Source: Kiritimatiellia bacterium (lineage in GTDB: Bacteria > Verrucomicrobiota > Kiritimatiellia > JAFGHX01). From it: a stretch of DNA of 64,000 bases. The stretch is from the NCBI GenBank assembly GCA_016929905.1, contig JAFGHX010000074.1, positions 1 to 64,000 on the forward strand. The letters are read 5' to 3'. The notes under the pieces were generated by a model that saw only the letters and a program-made list of their open reading frames with translations, did no database searches and had not been told where the DNA came from. The stretch's first letter is position 1. Each line of letters starts with the position of its first letter. A program made the translations under genes and the position numbers. This document shows, piece by piece, positions 45,537 to 54,246 of this stretch.

Positions 45537-46180
45537 GGTTGATGCTGATACGGCACGGCGATCCGGACTATGCGAACGACGCGCTCACGGAACTCGGGCA
45601 TCGGCAGGCGCGGTTGCTGGCGGACCGCCTGTCGGACGCGGCGATCGACGAAATTTACGTCTCGCCCAGAGGACGAGCCCGGCTGACGGCGGAGTACACG
45701 TTGCGCCGCCGGAATCAGGAGGGGCCCGTGTTGGACTGGCTGGCGGAGCTGAACGGGAAGTATGCCGACAATCTGTGGGCCTGGAACATGCACGGCGTGG
45801 AGGCTTTCCAGAGCGGCGGCGTGTTCTCGGTTACGAACTGGCACGAGGAGATTGTCTACGGCCCGCACATGAAGGCCGTCGCCCAGCCCCTGTTCGGGGA
45901 ATTCGACCGGTTCATGAAGGAGCAGGGCTACGAGCGGGCGGGCTTCCGCTACCGTGTGCGGCGCAGTACCGGCAAGACCATCGCTTTCTTCTGCCACGCC
46001 GGCCTGAGTCTCACGCTGCTCTCGCACCTCTTGCACATTCCGCTGCCGGCCGTCTACGCGCAGTTCAGTTTCGATCCGTCCAGCGTGACGACGCTCGCGC
46101 TGGACGAGAAAGACGGGTACGGTGTTTTCCGGCTGGTGTGCCTCAACGACATGTCGCACTGTCGCGGGCTTGCGGGGTGA
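45533..46180 (+). CDS. Histidine phosphatase superfamily protein
   Basis: A 215-residue phosphoglycerate mutase-like phosphatase. The phosphohistidine motif R7-H8-G9 is in MLIRHGDPDY; a second catalytic histidine is in FFCHAGLS. Between them is an insert (NGKYADNLWAWNMHGVEAF) not common in small members. Preceded by ggaagg and coupled to the MFS gene, it may dephosphorylate the imported compound. Precise substrate unknown. Confidence 0.88.
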   Translation: MRLMLIRHGDPDYANDALTELGHRQARLLADRLSDAAIDEIYVSPRGRARLTAEYTLRRRNQEGPVLDWLAELNGKYADNLWAWNMHGVEAFQSGGVFSVTNWHEEIVYGPHMKAVAQPLFGEFDRFMKEQGYERAGFRYRVRRSTGKTIAFFCHAGLSLTLLSHLLHIPLPAVYAQFSFDPSSVTTLALDEKDGYGVFRLVCLNDMSHCRGLAG

Positions 46181-46200
46181 GGCAGCAGGAGGTCATACCG

Positions 46201-47877
46201 ATGTTCGTCTATCCGAAACATGAAGTCCGGCGGACGGCGGATCTGTGCGGCAACTGGCGATTCGCGTTTCTCGGACCGGGCGATCCCGACGACGTGCGGA
46301 TCGATCGGACGGCGTACGACGACTGGATGCCGGTCCCCATGGCGTTCGACGCCATGCCCCGCTACGCCGGTAGACGAGGGCTTGCCGCCTACAAGACGAC
46401 CGTTCGCGTCCCGCCGCGCCGCCGGGCGCGCGTCGAGTTCGGCGCCGCAGGGATGTGGTGCCGGGTGTTTGTCGACGGCCGGCCGGTCGGCGAGCACACC
46501 GGCGGCTACACGCCGTTCGCGGTGGATATCCCGCCAAGCCGGACCGAGTCCCGCGAACTGGTCGTGCTGGCGGACAACCAGTTCAACGTGGAACGCTCCC
46601 CGCTGCAGGAGGAGTATTTCGACTGGTACCACTATGGCGGCATCACGCGGCCGGTGTCTCTGCACGTTCTGCCCGCCACGTTCATCGAGCGGCTGGACGT
46701 GCGGACCGAGGACTGGCGCAAGGGTAGAATCGGCGTCGCCGTCCTTCTCGGCGGCGATCCGGGCTCGACCGAAACGATCGAGGCCTCTGTCGACGGCAAA
46801 CGCGTGCTCTCCCGCGCGTGTGCGGTAGGGGACCGGCGGATCGAGTTGGGTTTGTCGGTGCCCGCGCCGAAACCATGGTCGGTGGCCGAGCCCAATCTGC
46901 ATTACCTGCGCGTGCAGCTGGGCCAGGACGACCTTTGCGTCCGGTTCGGGCTGCGGCAGGTCCGGGTGAGAGGCGACCGGATTCTTCTGAACGGCAAACC
47001 CCTGAAGCTGCTGGGCTACTGCCGGCACGAAGCGCATCCGCAGTTCGGGCCCGCATTGCCCGAGTCGCAGATGGCGGCGGATCTCGCCCTGCTCAAGGAT
47101 CTCGGGTGCAATTTCGTGCGCGGCTCGCATTACCCGCAGGACCAGCGCTTTCTCGACCTGTGCGACGAGGTGGGCATGCTTGTCTGGGAGGAGAGTCTCG
47201 GTTGGCAGCAGGAGGCGCGCCACTTCACCGACGAGCGCTACATGCAGCTTCAGCTCGAGGGCGCGGCGGAAATGGTCCGCGCGAGCTTCAACCACCCGTC
47301 GGTCATCCTGTGGGGCGTCTTCAACGAGAGCCGCAGCGACCTGCCCGAGGGATACGAGGCGCACCGCCGGCTGCTGAGCCACATTCGCAGCCTGGACCCC
47401 ACGCGGCCCGTCACGTTCGCCTCCTGCAGAGGCACGCGCGACGTGTGCCAGGATCTCGCGGATGTCGCCAGCTTCAATTTCTACCCCGGTTGGTATTCCG
47501 GCTCGCTCGACGACGTCGCGCCGCAGATCCGGAAGCACCTGAAGTGCGCGCGAAAGAACGGACCGAAACCGTTCATCGTCAGCGAGATCGGCGCTGGCGC
47601 CGTGCCCGGCTGGCGCGATCAGAACGCCGCGCGCTGGACCGAGCAGTACCAGGCCGCGCTACTCGAGCGCGCGGCTGCCGAAGTCGTTCGGAACCGGAAG
47701 ATCACCGGCGTGGCGTTGTGGCAGTTCTGCGACTGCCGCACCAGCGAACAGACCCAGCGCGCGCTCGGCCGCCCGCGCGGGTTCAACAACAAGGGCACCG
47801 TCGACGAGTACCGCCGGCCCAAGATGGCTTACGAGGTCGTAAAGCGCATCTTCCGCAAAGCCGGCGTCCGCGGCTGA
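46201..47877 (+). CDS. Glycoside hydrolase family 2 (beta-glucuronidase/galactosidase-like)
   Basis: A 558-residue GH2 enzyme. N-terminal sugar-binding sandwich (LCGNWRFAFLGPGD, YHYGGITRPVSLHVLP), an immunoglobulin-like middle domain, and a TIM barrel with acid/base E376 in WGVFNESRSD and nucleophile E462 in IVSEIGAGAVPG. No signal peptide, so it is probably cytoplasmic and acts on imported oligosaccharides. Shine-Dalgarno aggagg at the right spacing. Short for GH2, close to beta-glucuronidase size. Confidence 0.92.
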   Translation: MFVYPKHEVRRTADLCGNWRFAFLGPGDPDDVRIDRTAYDDWMPVPMAFDAMPRYAGRRGLAAYKTTVRVPPRRRARVEFGAAGMWCRVFVDGRPVGEHTGGYTPFAVDIPPSRTESRELVVLADNQFNVERSPLQEEYFDWYHYGGITRPVSLHVLPATFIERLDVRTEDWRKGRIGVAVLLGGDPGSTETIEASVDGKRVLSRACAVGDRRIELGLSVPAPKPWSVAEPNLHYLRVQLGQDDLCVRFGLRQVRVRGDRILLNGKPLKLLGYCRHEAHPQFGPALPESQMAADLALLKDLGCNFVRGSHYPQDQRFLDLCDEVGMLVWEESLGWQQEARHFTDERYMQLQLEGAAEMVRASFNHPSVILWGVFNESRSDLPEGYEAHRRLLSHIRSLDPTRPVTFASCRGTRDVCQDLADVASFNFYPGWYSGSLDDVAPQIRKHLKCARKNGPKPFIVSEIGAGAVPGWRDQNAARWTEQYQAALLERAAAEVVRNRKITGVALWQFCDCRTSEQTQRALGRPRGFNNKGTVDEYRRPKMAYEVVKRIFRKAGVRG

Positions 47878-47908
47878 ATTCGGCGCCGAACGACGAGGGA
47901 GAAAACAC

Positions 47909-48250
47909 ATGAAGTTCGATCACATCGGCCTGACGACGGACGAGAAGAAAGACGATGAGGATTGGGTCGAATCCTCGCGAGTCTGGGTCACGAACCCCAA
48001 GGCGCACCCGTTCCATATCGAATGGCTGCGCTATGAGCCGGACAGCCCGATCAAAGGCCCGGTGCGCGAACAGCCGCACATCGCATTCAGTGTGGAGAAC
48101 CTGGAGGAGGCCGCAAAGGGGTTGGACGTGCTGCTGGAACCGTTCGAGGTCGGCGGCTTCGTGCGGGCCGGCTTCTACCGTTCGGCCGACGGCGCCGTCG
48201 TCGAGTTGATGGAGTACAAAGGCGACGGGGCGGCCTGGTTCGACAAGTAG
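47909..48250 (+). CDS. VOC (glyoxalase/bleomycin-resistance fold) protein
   Basis: A 113-residue protein with the vicinal oxygen chelate pattern: MKFDHIGLTTDE with H5 as a first metal ligand, QPHIAFSVENLEEAAKGLD, and GAVVELMEYK with the terminal glutamate ligand. Single-domain members form dimers and act as isomerases, dioxygenases or lyases. It sits among sugar genes; a sugar epimerase or lactone-related role is possible but not shown. gagggag precedes the ATG. Confidence 0.82.
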   Translation: MKFDHIGLTTDEKKDDEDWVESSRVWVTNPKAHPFHIEWLRYEPDSPIKGPVREQPHIAFSVENLEEAAKGLDVLLEPFEVGGFVRAGFYRSADGAVVELMEYKGDGAAWFDK

Positions 48251-48303
48251 ACCCGGCGTCCCGACTTCGCGCAGGGCGGCGTCGGGCAAGCCCGCCGCGT
48301 TCT

Positions 48304-48349
48304 GCGCCCGCCGCAGGCGGGCGCGAGCGAAGAGGCGAGACGCCTCTTC
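48304..48349. repeat. Pair of perfect 9-bp hairpins
   Basis: GCGCCCGCC/GGCGGGCGC (48304-48324, loop GCA) and GAAGAGGCG/CGCCTCTTC (48329-48349, loop AGA), 4 bp apart, between the VOC gene and the broken oxidoreductase gene. Same style as the hairpins at 54115-54235. Confidence 0.7.
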
Positions 48350-48385
48350 TACTCTGCCCCTGCGGGAACAAGGATGGGAGTCACC

Positions 48386-48966
48386 ATGCTCAAGCTCGGC
48401 ATTATCTCGGCCGCCACATCCCTGAAGTCGTCGAAACGCCCGAAGCGTGCGTCGACGGCGTCGACGCGGTTATCATCGTCGATGACGGGTCCGGCGAGCA
48501 GTGGAAATACGCGCTGCATGCGCTGCGTCGGGGCGTCCCCACCTTCTGTGACAAGCCCCTGGCCATGACCGCTGCGGAGGCCCGGAGTGTCGCCGCCGTC
48601 GTCCGGGAGACCGGGACCCCGTTCCTGTCCGCCAGCTCGCTGCGGTTCGTGCCGGATATCCTTGAGCTGAAGGCGAAGGTCGGCGAGTTGGGCGGCGTGC
48701 ACCTGGTTTCGAGCGTGTGCGGCAACGAACTCGTCTATTACGGCATCCACGCCCTGTCCATGTACTACGGGGTCTTCGGGGGTGGGGCCGTGTCATGCGC
48801 GAACGTCGGACAGCCGGACCGCCACATCGTCCGCGTGCGGTTCGAGACAGGACGGGATCTGGTGTTGATTGTGGCCGAACGGGAGTACATGTGCGCCGGC
48901 TCCGCCGGGATCGGCGATTACGAGTGCGATCAAGATTGGCGACAGAAGACATGTGAGACGGGCTGA
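48386..48966 (+). pseudogene. Broken Gfo/Idh/MocA oxidoreductase gene
   Basis: MLKLGIIS (from 48386) is the first Rossmann strand. The reading then shifts: GRHIPEVVETPEACVDGVDA (from 48409) continues in another frame with AVIIVDD, CDKPLAMTAAEARS (the family's E/D-K-P signature) and a partial C-terminal domain, stopping at 48966. The glycine-rich loop and about 50 residues are missing, and only about 190 codons remain of the usual 330-400. An intact paralog starts 27 bp downstream. Confidence 0.8.
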
Positions 48967-48992
48967 CGACTGTTTTCCACAGGAGACCGACA

Positions 48993-50045
48993 ATGACCCA
49001 CAAATCGGCCGTTCTCGGGTGCGGGCCGCGCTCCAAGCACCACGCGGCGGCCTACGGACAGATTACGCGCAGCAAGCTGGCCGCATGTTGCGATATGAAT
49101 AAGGAACGGCTCCAGGCGTACGCCGACGAGTTCGGCATAGACAAGCGCTACACCGATCTGGACGAGATGCTCGAGAAGGAGAAACCCGACGTCGTACACA
49201 TCATCACGCCGCCGGCGATTCGCGTGCCGCTTCTGACGCAGATGAGCGACGCCGGCGTGCCGGGCGTGATTGTCGAGAAGCCGATTTGCATAGGCGCGGA
49301 CGACTATAAGGCGCTCCGTGCGCTATCGGAGAACAGCAAGACGAAAATGGCCGTGAATCACCAGCTCCGGCATCATCCGACGATCCTGGAATTTCTGGAT
49401 GATGTGGCCAACGGAGCCATCGGCGAGGTGCGGTTCCTCGACGCGTCGGCGGTGCTGCCGATGTCCGGGCAGGGCGTCCACGTGCTTGATCTCATGTTCG
49501 CTTTCGCCGGCTATGCCGAGATCGAGACGGTGTTCGGCGCTTCCTCGGGCTACGAGGATCTCCGCGGCACCCATCCCAGTCCCAGGACGGCCGAGACGCT
49601 GATCACGTTCAGAAACGGCATGCGCGGCGCGCTTCAGGCCGGAGAAGGCGCGCCTATATTCGACAAGTCGGCGCCGAACTGGGGGCACAAGAGGATCGCG
49701 GTCTATGGCACGCACGGCTTCCGGCACTGGTGGATGCAGGGCTGGGAGAAATCGCGGCCCGACGGCACGGTGGAGAGGGCGAAAAAGGATTACGGAGCAG
49801 AAGATATCGCCGGTCAGGCCGGCCTGACGCATGCCATGTTCGACTGGCTCGAGGACGAGAACAGGCCGAGCCCGACCAACCTGAAGACGTCGCTGGACGA
49901 ATGGCTCGTCATTCTGGCCGGTTACATGAGCACCGTCGAGGCGCGTCCGGTCGACCTGCCGTTCGAACCGCCGGACGACCTGCTCGACCGCTTCAAGGCG
50001 TTTGTGGGCGCGGGTGGGGAGCGGCGGATCGCGGGTAGAGGATAG
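48993..50045 (+). CDS. Gfo/Idh/MocA family oxidoreductase
   Basis: A 350-residue NAD(P)-dependent oxidoreductase. The Rossmann loop is LGCGPRSKHH (8-17), a variant without the usual G-x-G-x-x-G. The family signature is VEKPI, and GVHVLDLMF is the likely substrate helix. ggag precedes the ATG. The last five residues (IAGRG) and the stop codon lie inside a degenerate heptamer repeat, so the C-terminus may have been altered by repeat growth. Substrate unknown; next to sugar genes. Confidence 0.9.
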   Translation: MTHKSAVLGCGPRSKHHAAAYGQITRSKLAACCDMNKERLQAYADEFGIDKRYTDLDEMLEKEKPDVVHIITPPAIRVPLLTQMSDAGVPGVIVEKPICIGADDYKALRALSENSKTKMAVNHQLRHHPTILEFLDDVANGAIGEVRFLDASAVLPMSGQGVHVLDLMFAFAGYAEIETVFGASSGYEDLRGTHPSPRTAETLITFRNGMRGALQAGEGAPIFDKSAPNWGHKRIAVYGTHGFRHWWMQGWEKSRPDGTVERAKKDYGAEDIAGQAGLTHAMFDWLEDENRPSPTNLKTSLDEWLVILAGYMSTVEARPVDLPFEPPDDLLDRFKAFVGAGGERRIAGRG

Positions 50046-50084
50046 AGGATAGAAGATCGACGATAGCGGCTCGCGGATCGAGAA
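50029..50084. repeat. Degenerate heptamer repeat (8 units)
   Basis: Eight consecutive 7-bp units: TCGCGGG, TAGAGGA, TAGAGGA, TAGAAGA, TCGACGA, TAGCGGC, TCGCGGA, TCGAGAA. Consensus T-A/C-G-A/C-G-G-A. The array starts inside the end of the oxidoreductase gene, whose TAG stop (50043-50045) comes from the third unit. Confidence 0.75.
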
Positions 50085-50124
50085 CGGCCTGAATACGGAG
50101 ACGGATCCAATATTCGGGTTCGGC

Positions 50125-50170
50125 CCAATTCCGAGCAAGTTCTCGAGTGAGTTCTCGAGCAAGTTTCAGG
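50125..50170. repeat. 12-bp tandem array after citrate synthase
   Basis: CCAATTCCGAGC, AAGTTCTCGAGT, GAGTTCTCGAGC, then AAGTTTCAGG running into the citrate synthase stop codon. Same unit and orientation as the arrays at 43313-43348 and 60989-61036. Confidence 0.75.
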
Positions 50171-51316
50171 CTACCCTCGTTCCGCAAGCGGCACCAGTTC
50201 CCGGCCGTACTGCCCGACGTACTTGGATGTGGGGCGGATCAGCCGGTTGTCGCCGTACTGCTCGAGGATGTGGGCGATCCAGCCGGCTGCACGGCTGGCG
50301 GCGAAAACGGACGTGAAGAACTCCTTCGGAATGCCGAGTGCGTGCTGCACGGTCGCCGAGTAGAAGTCGACGTTCGGGTAGATCCCTTTCGCCGCCTTCA
50401 CCGTCTGTTCGATGCGGTGCGAGATTTCGTAGAGGTGTTCCTGTCCCGCGCGCTGGCAGAGCGTCTCGGACGTGCGCCGCAGATGCGTGGCGCGCGGGTC
50501 CTCCGTCTTGTAGACCCGATGTCCGAACCCCATGATCTTGTGGCCTTCGGCGAGCATGCCGTGGATGTAGTCCTGGACCATCTCCACGCCGCCGATGCCG
50601 AACAGCATCTCGATCACCCGCTCGTTCGCGCCGCCGTGCAGTCGCCCTTTCAGCGTGCCGACCGCGGCGGTGAGCGCCGAGTGCATGTCGGCCTCCGTGC
50701 TGGCCGCCACGCGCGCGGCGAATGTCGAGGCATTCAACCCGTGATCCGCGTGCAGCAGCAGGAGCAGGTCCATGGCACGCGCGGCCGGCTCGTCCGGCGC
50801 CCTGCCGTGCAGCATATACAGAAAGTTCGCCGCAATATCCAGATGGGGATCGGGCGACAGAACCGGCTCATGCTTGCGCACCCGGTGCAGGGCCGCCACG
50901 ATCGTCGGGATCTCCGCCAGCAGCCGGGTCGCTTTGCGGCGGTTGGCTGCCTCGCCGTTGTCCTGGGCGTCCGGATCGAACATGCCCAGAATCGACACGG
51001 ACGATCTCAGCACGTCCATCGGATGGCTGCTTGGCGGCGTCAGCTCGATGGCCTTGATGACTTGCGCAGGCAGCCGCATGGTGGCCGTCACCTGCGAACG
51101 GAACTCCGCCAGCTCCTTGGCGGTAGGCAATCGGTCGTGCCAGAGCAGGTAGACCGCCTCCGCGAACGAAACCCTCTCCGCCAGATCGTGGATGTTGTAT
51201 CCCGAGTAGTACAGTTGCCCGTTGACACCGTCCACGTAGCTGATCCGCGTCTCCGCTGCGCAAACGCCTTCCAGCCCGCGGGTCACTTCCCGCTCGTGAT
51301 GCACGTGCTCTTCCAT
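50171..51316 (-). CDS. Citrate synthase (type II short form)
   Basis: A 381-residue citrate synthase-fold enzyme condensing oxaloacetate and acetyl-CoA. Catalytic segments HADHGLNASTF, LHGGANERV, GFGHRVYKTEDPRA and YPNVDFYSATV are intact. The length matches CitZ-like and 2-methylcitrate synthases, and the sequence alone does not separate them; no prp genes are nearby, so citrate synthase is preferred. gagggaaggg precedes the ATG, and a promoter is at 51358-51386. Confidence 0.93.
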   Translation of the reverse strand: MEEHVHHEREVTRGLEGVCAAETRISYVDGVNGQLYYSGYNIHDLAERVSFAEAVYLLWHDRLPTAKELAEFRSQVTATMRLPAQVIKAIELTPPSSHPMDVLRSSVSILGMFDPDAQDNGEAANRRKATRLLAEIPTIVAALHRVRKHEPVLSPDPHLDIAANFLYMLHGRAPDEPAARAMDLLLLLHADHGLNASTFAARVAASTEADMHSALTAAVGTLKGRLHGGANERVIEMLFGIGGVEMVQDYIHGMLAEGHKIMGFGHRVYKTEDPRATHLRRTSETLCQRAGQEHLYEISHRIEQTVKAAKGIYPNVDFYSATVQHALGIPKEFFTSVFAASRAAGWIAHILEQYGDNRLIRPTSKYVGQYGRELVPLAERG

Positions 51317-51357
51317 GTGGCAGCCCTTCCCTCAAACCGCGAGTGAGGTGGACGCAC

Positions 51358-51386
51358 ATATTCCCATCGACCGGGGCCAGTGTCAA
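51358..51386 (-). promoter_or_regulatory. Candidate promoter of citrate synthase
   Basis: On the - strand TTGACA (51381-51386), 17-bp spacer, GAATAT (51358-51363), 42 bases upstream of the start codon. The rest of the gap 51387-51539 is GC-rich and shows no gene. Confidence 0.5.
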
Positions 51387-51539
51387 GTTCCGCGGCTGGA
51401 CCGCCGTGACGTCCTGCCCGGCCTGCCCGGCCGCGCTGCCCGGAGCCCGAACGACACGCGTGACGATCACACGATGCAGGACGAGGTGTACAGCGCTTCA
51501 CGTCCGACGACGCTCAGCGCCATGGCGGCTTGTTCCGAC

Positions 51540-52976
51540 TCAATCCAGCTCCGGCCCCAGCACGCCGTAGCCCCCGGCCTGGGGCGGCGGGATCACCGGC
51601 GGGAATTCGGGGACGGGTCCCGGTTCGAGCTGTTGCGCCAGCGCGATACTCGCCTCGGCGATCGTATCGCCGGCGCCGGGCTCCAGGTTGGAGTAACTGG
51701 TCAGCACCGTTTCGTAGCCGCCGCCCGTCGGCTCGAACGCTTCGGCCGTTGGGACGTAGCCCACCGACCCGTTGGCGAGCTCCACCACGAACGTGTAAGG
51801 GAAGCGCGACCGGCGCTTGATCTCCAGGCCCAGTTCGCAGAAGTACTCCGCCGCATTCGCGAGAAACACCGCCGGGCCGACCTGGACAGCCTGCACGTCG
51901 ACCACCACGGCCGGCTCCTTCGACATGCAGTAGTCCAGAACGAGCCGTTCCTTCGCGAACGTCCACTCGCGGGACGGCTTGCCTTCTCCCGGGCCCTCCG
52001 CGACGATTGCGCGGGCCCGCGCCAGGCTTTCCGGTGTGGGGCGTCTGCGCGGGATCTTGACCGTGCGCGAAACCGCCGCAACCCGCGCGGAGTCGCTCCG
52101 CGGCGTCGACACCAGCACTTCCGCCGCCGCAACGCCTACCCGCGTGCCCACGCGGCGCGCGCATCGCTCGCCGGTTTCCCGCTCGCGCCGCGACTGGTTG
52201 TCCACCTGCGTCACGTCACCGCAGGCCCCGTTCAGGAACACCACCACGGCCGAATCGCCCGCGATCGCCCGCACCGTCTGCTCCAAGTAGCAGATCCAGT
52301 CGGCGGACGCTCCACCCGGGCTCGTCGTCGCGTGGCAGGCGTAGTTCACCACACAGCCCGCCAGCTCCCCATCGGCGTTCCACGCGCCGACTACACCCAC
52401 TTCAGGATCGATCGGACCCGCCGGCTCCACAATCGCCGGGTTCCCCTTGCCCGGATGAGTCACGGTCCGTCCGTTCTTCATCCGGAAACGCCGGTTGAAG
52501 GCGGCCTTTTCCTCCATACCCGACCCGAACGACAGACGGCCCTCCTGCTTCGCACGGTCCGCTTCGGCCACCGCCGCCGCTATCTGGGAAACGACGCGGT
52601 CCTGATAGTCGACGTTGATGACCGTGCTGTGGTTCACGGCCAGATCGCGAACGAGCGGCGGCGCCCCGTCAAACGCATCCGGCCGAAACCCGAACAGCGG
52701 CCCGCCGGAATGGGTGTGGGACGCCGCCACCAGAACGTGATCCTGCGGAATACCGAGCTCGGTGCGGATCCGCTGCCGCGCTTCGCCAACAGCATCGGCG
52801 GAAATCGTGCAGGTGTCGACACCGACCAGCGCGACCCGTTCCGTGCCGTCGTCAAAGACAACCGCCCGTACCTTCAACGGATCGTGAATCGATTCGATAT
52901 ACGCCTTGCCGTATCCGCCCGGCCTCTCCATGCCGAGCTCGGGCGTGATGTCGGCCTCGGCAAACCCGGCTTTCAT
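51540..52976 (-). CDS. Neutral/alkaline ceramidase-like hydrolase 1
   Basis: A 478-residue protein of the neutral ceramidase N-terminal domain family: MKAGFAEADITPELGMERPG, VGVDTCTISAD and ASHTHSGGP (85-93) with zinc-binding histidines, then VNYACHATT and NGACGDVTQVD. Full neutral ceramidases are about 700 residues; this short form lacks the C-terminal domain and usually acts on unknown amides in these phyla. No signal peptide. ATG 52976 has GGAGG upstream; GTG 53003 is an alternative. Paralog of the gene at 54247, with an M28 peptidase between them. Confidence 0.85.
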   Translation of the reverse strand: MKAGFAEADITPELGMERPGGYGKAYIESIHDPLKVRAVVFDDGTERVALVGVDTCTISADAVGEARQRIRTELGIPQDHVLVAASHTHSGGPLFGFRPDAFDGAPPLVRDLAVNHSTVINVDYQDRVVSQIAAAVAEADRAKQEGRLSFGSGMEEKAAFNRRFRMKNGRTVTHPGKGNPAIVEPAGPIDPEVGVVGAWNADGELAGCVVNYACHATTSPGGASADWICYLEQTVRAIAGDSAVVVFLNGACGDVTQVDNQSRRERETGERCARRVGTRVGVAAAEVLVSTPRSDSARVAAVSRTVKIPRRRPTPESLARARAIVAEGPGEGKPSREWTFAKERLVLDYCMSKEPAVVVDVQAVQVGPAVFLANAAEYFCELGLEIKRRSRFPYTFVVELANGSVGYVPTAEAFEPTGGGYETVLTSYSNLEPGAGDTIAEASIALAQQLEPGPVPEFPPVIPPPQAGGYGVLGPELD

Positions 52977-53032
52977 GTCGCCTCCAAACGCCTTGGTGTG
53001 CACAAAATCCTTGAAGCCAGCCCCTGTGTGTT

Positions 53033-53061
53033 ATAATGGAAAATGTCCATGAATTTGTCAA
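53033..53061 (-). promoter_or_regulatory. Candidate promoter of ceramidase-like gene 1
   Basis: On the - strand TTGACA (53056-53061), exactly 17 bp, CATTAT (53033-53038) within an AT-rich stretch. Leader of about 50 bases to the ATG at 52976. Confidence 0.6.
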
Positions 53062-53156
53062 GACGCGGACGGTTCGAGAGCGGGGGGGCGCCGAGAGCGC
53101 GTATTCTGACGTTGCGATGGAGGGCGGACGGGTTGGGGCCGGTCCCCGGCGGCGTC

Positions 53157-54095
53157 CTACAGGCCGTCGCGGTCGATCCGCAGCACCGCGGCCAGCGTGG
53201 CCTGCGTTGCCATGCGCACGTTATCGATGTCGACGGACTCGGGCCGGTCGTCTTCGGTGTGGTAGTTCGGGTCGCGGTAGGGGCCCGAGGAGCCGACGTT
53301 GTGCACGGCCATCTTGTAGCCCTCTTTCACGAAAGAGCCGTCGTCGTTGCAGGGCTTGTCATGGCGGGCCGTCTGTTGCGCCAGGCCGATGCCGTACACG
53401 TCGTTCACCTCAGCCATCAGGTTGGCCAGCCGTTCGGCTTCCGGTTCCGTGTAGCAGGTCACATTCGGCTTTTTCCCCGCGTCGATCTCTTCCTGCGACT
53501 TCCCGCCGATGGAGTCGATGTTGAAGATCGCGATCAGATTGTCGCCTCGCTCCCGGCAATTGCGTGCGGCGGTACGGCTCGTCCACGGCCGATGCTCCTC
53601 GTTGCAGAACAGGAAGGAGATGGAACGCCGTGCGCGGTAGTCTTTGAGGACCCGCGCGATTTCCAGCAGGGCCACGGTTCCGACCGCATTGTCGTAAGCG
53701 CCGGGCGAGTCGACCCAGCTCTGCGAGTCCTTGTGCGCGAGCAGCAGGATGATGTCGCGCGGGTATCGGGCGCCCTTCTTCTTCGCGTAGAGGTTGTACG
53801 CCGTGTACCACGGGGCGTCCTCGGGCGGAACGGCATACTGGTGCGCCTTCGGCTTGGTGGCATCGCGAGCGAACGCCTGGACCTGAACGCCTTCCTTCTC
53901 GACGGGATAACCCCACGCCCGCAGTTTGCGCCGGATGTAATCGTCGGCTTCGTACAGGCTGTTCTTCGACGCACCCGGTCGCGTGTAGTTCAGCTTGCGG
54001 TAGGGCAGCGGCGCCTTGGCGAGATGGAAGAGCATGCGCTTCAGCCGAGCCGGATCCACAGCCTCCAGAAAGCGCGGGATGATGTCTTTGGGCAC
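53157..54095 (-). CDS. M28-family zinc peptidase
   Basis: A 312-residue aminopeptidase-like enzyme. Zinc and catalytic residues appear in order: H121 and D123 in LLLAHKDS, D135 in GAYDNAVGT, the E-E pair in FLFCNEEH (166-167), the aspartate in IFNIDSIGG and the histidine in NYHTEDD. No export signal, so likely intracellular. The start is a GTG with gggag upstream. Between two ceramidase-like genes on the same strand, it may cleave their amide products, but this is inference. Confidence 0.88.
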   Translation of the reverse strand: MPKDIIPRFLEAVDPARLKRMLFHLAKAPLPYRKLNYTRPGASKNSLYEADDYIRRKLRAWGYPVEKEGVQVQAFARDATKPKAHQYAVPPEDAPWYTAYNLYAKKKGARYPRDIILLLAHKDSQSWVDSPGAYDNAVGTVALLEIARVLKDYRARRSISFLFCNEEHRPWTSRTAARNCRERGDNLIAIFNIDSIGGKSQEEIDAGKKPNVTCYTEPEAERLANLMAEVNDVYGIGLAQQTARHDKPCNDDGSFVKEGYKMAVHNVGSSGPYRDPNYHTEDDRPESVDIDNVRMATQATLAAVLRIDRDGL

Positions 54096-54114
54096 GGTGT
54101 TTCTCCCGTCGGAG

Positions 54115-54235
54115 TTCCGGCTTCAGCCGGAAGTTTTTGCGCGCCTTCAGGCGCGCGTCTCTGGCGATGTCGTGTATCCTGGGGGCTGCGCGGGCCCGGC
54201 TGAAGCCGGGCCAAGGCTTCCGCCTAAAGGCGGAA
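54115..54235. repeat. Four consecutive perfect hairpins with CT-NN-AG tips
   Basis: TTCCGGCT/AGCCGGAA (54115-54132), GCGCGCCT/AGGCGCGC (54139-54156), GGCCCGGCT/AGCCGGGCC (54193-54212) and TTCCGCCT/AGGCGGAA (54218-54235). All have 8-9 bp perfect stems and 2-base loops TC, TC, GA and AA closed by T-A pairs. They fill the gap between the M28 peptidase and ceramidase-like gene 2. Confidence 0.8.
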
Positions 54236-54246
54236 CTCTGACGCGT

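Noticed and set aside
41756..46180. A 1474-codon + strand ORF ending as the histidine phosphatase
   Set aside because: Only the last 215 codons, from the ATG at 45533, are a real protein; the rest is antisense to the regulator and creatininase genes, repeats, and an out-of-frame pass through the MFS gene.
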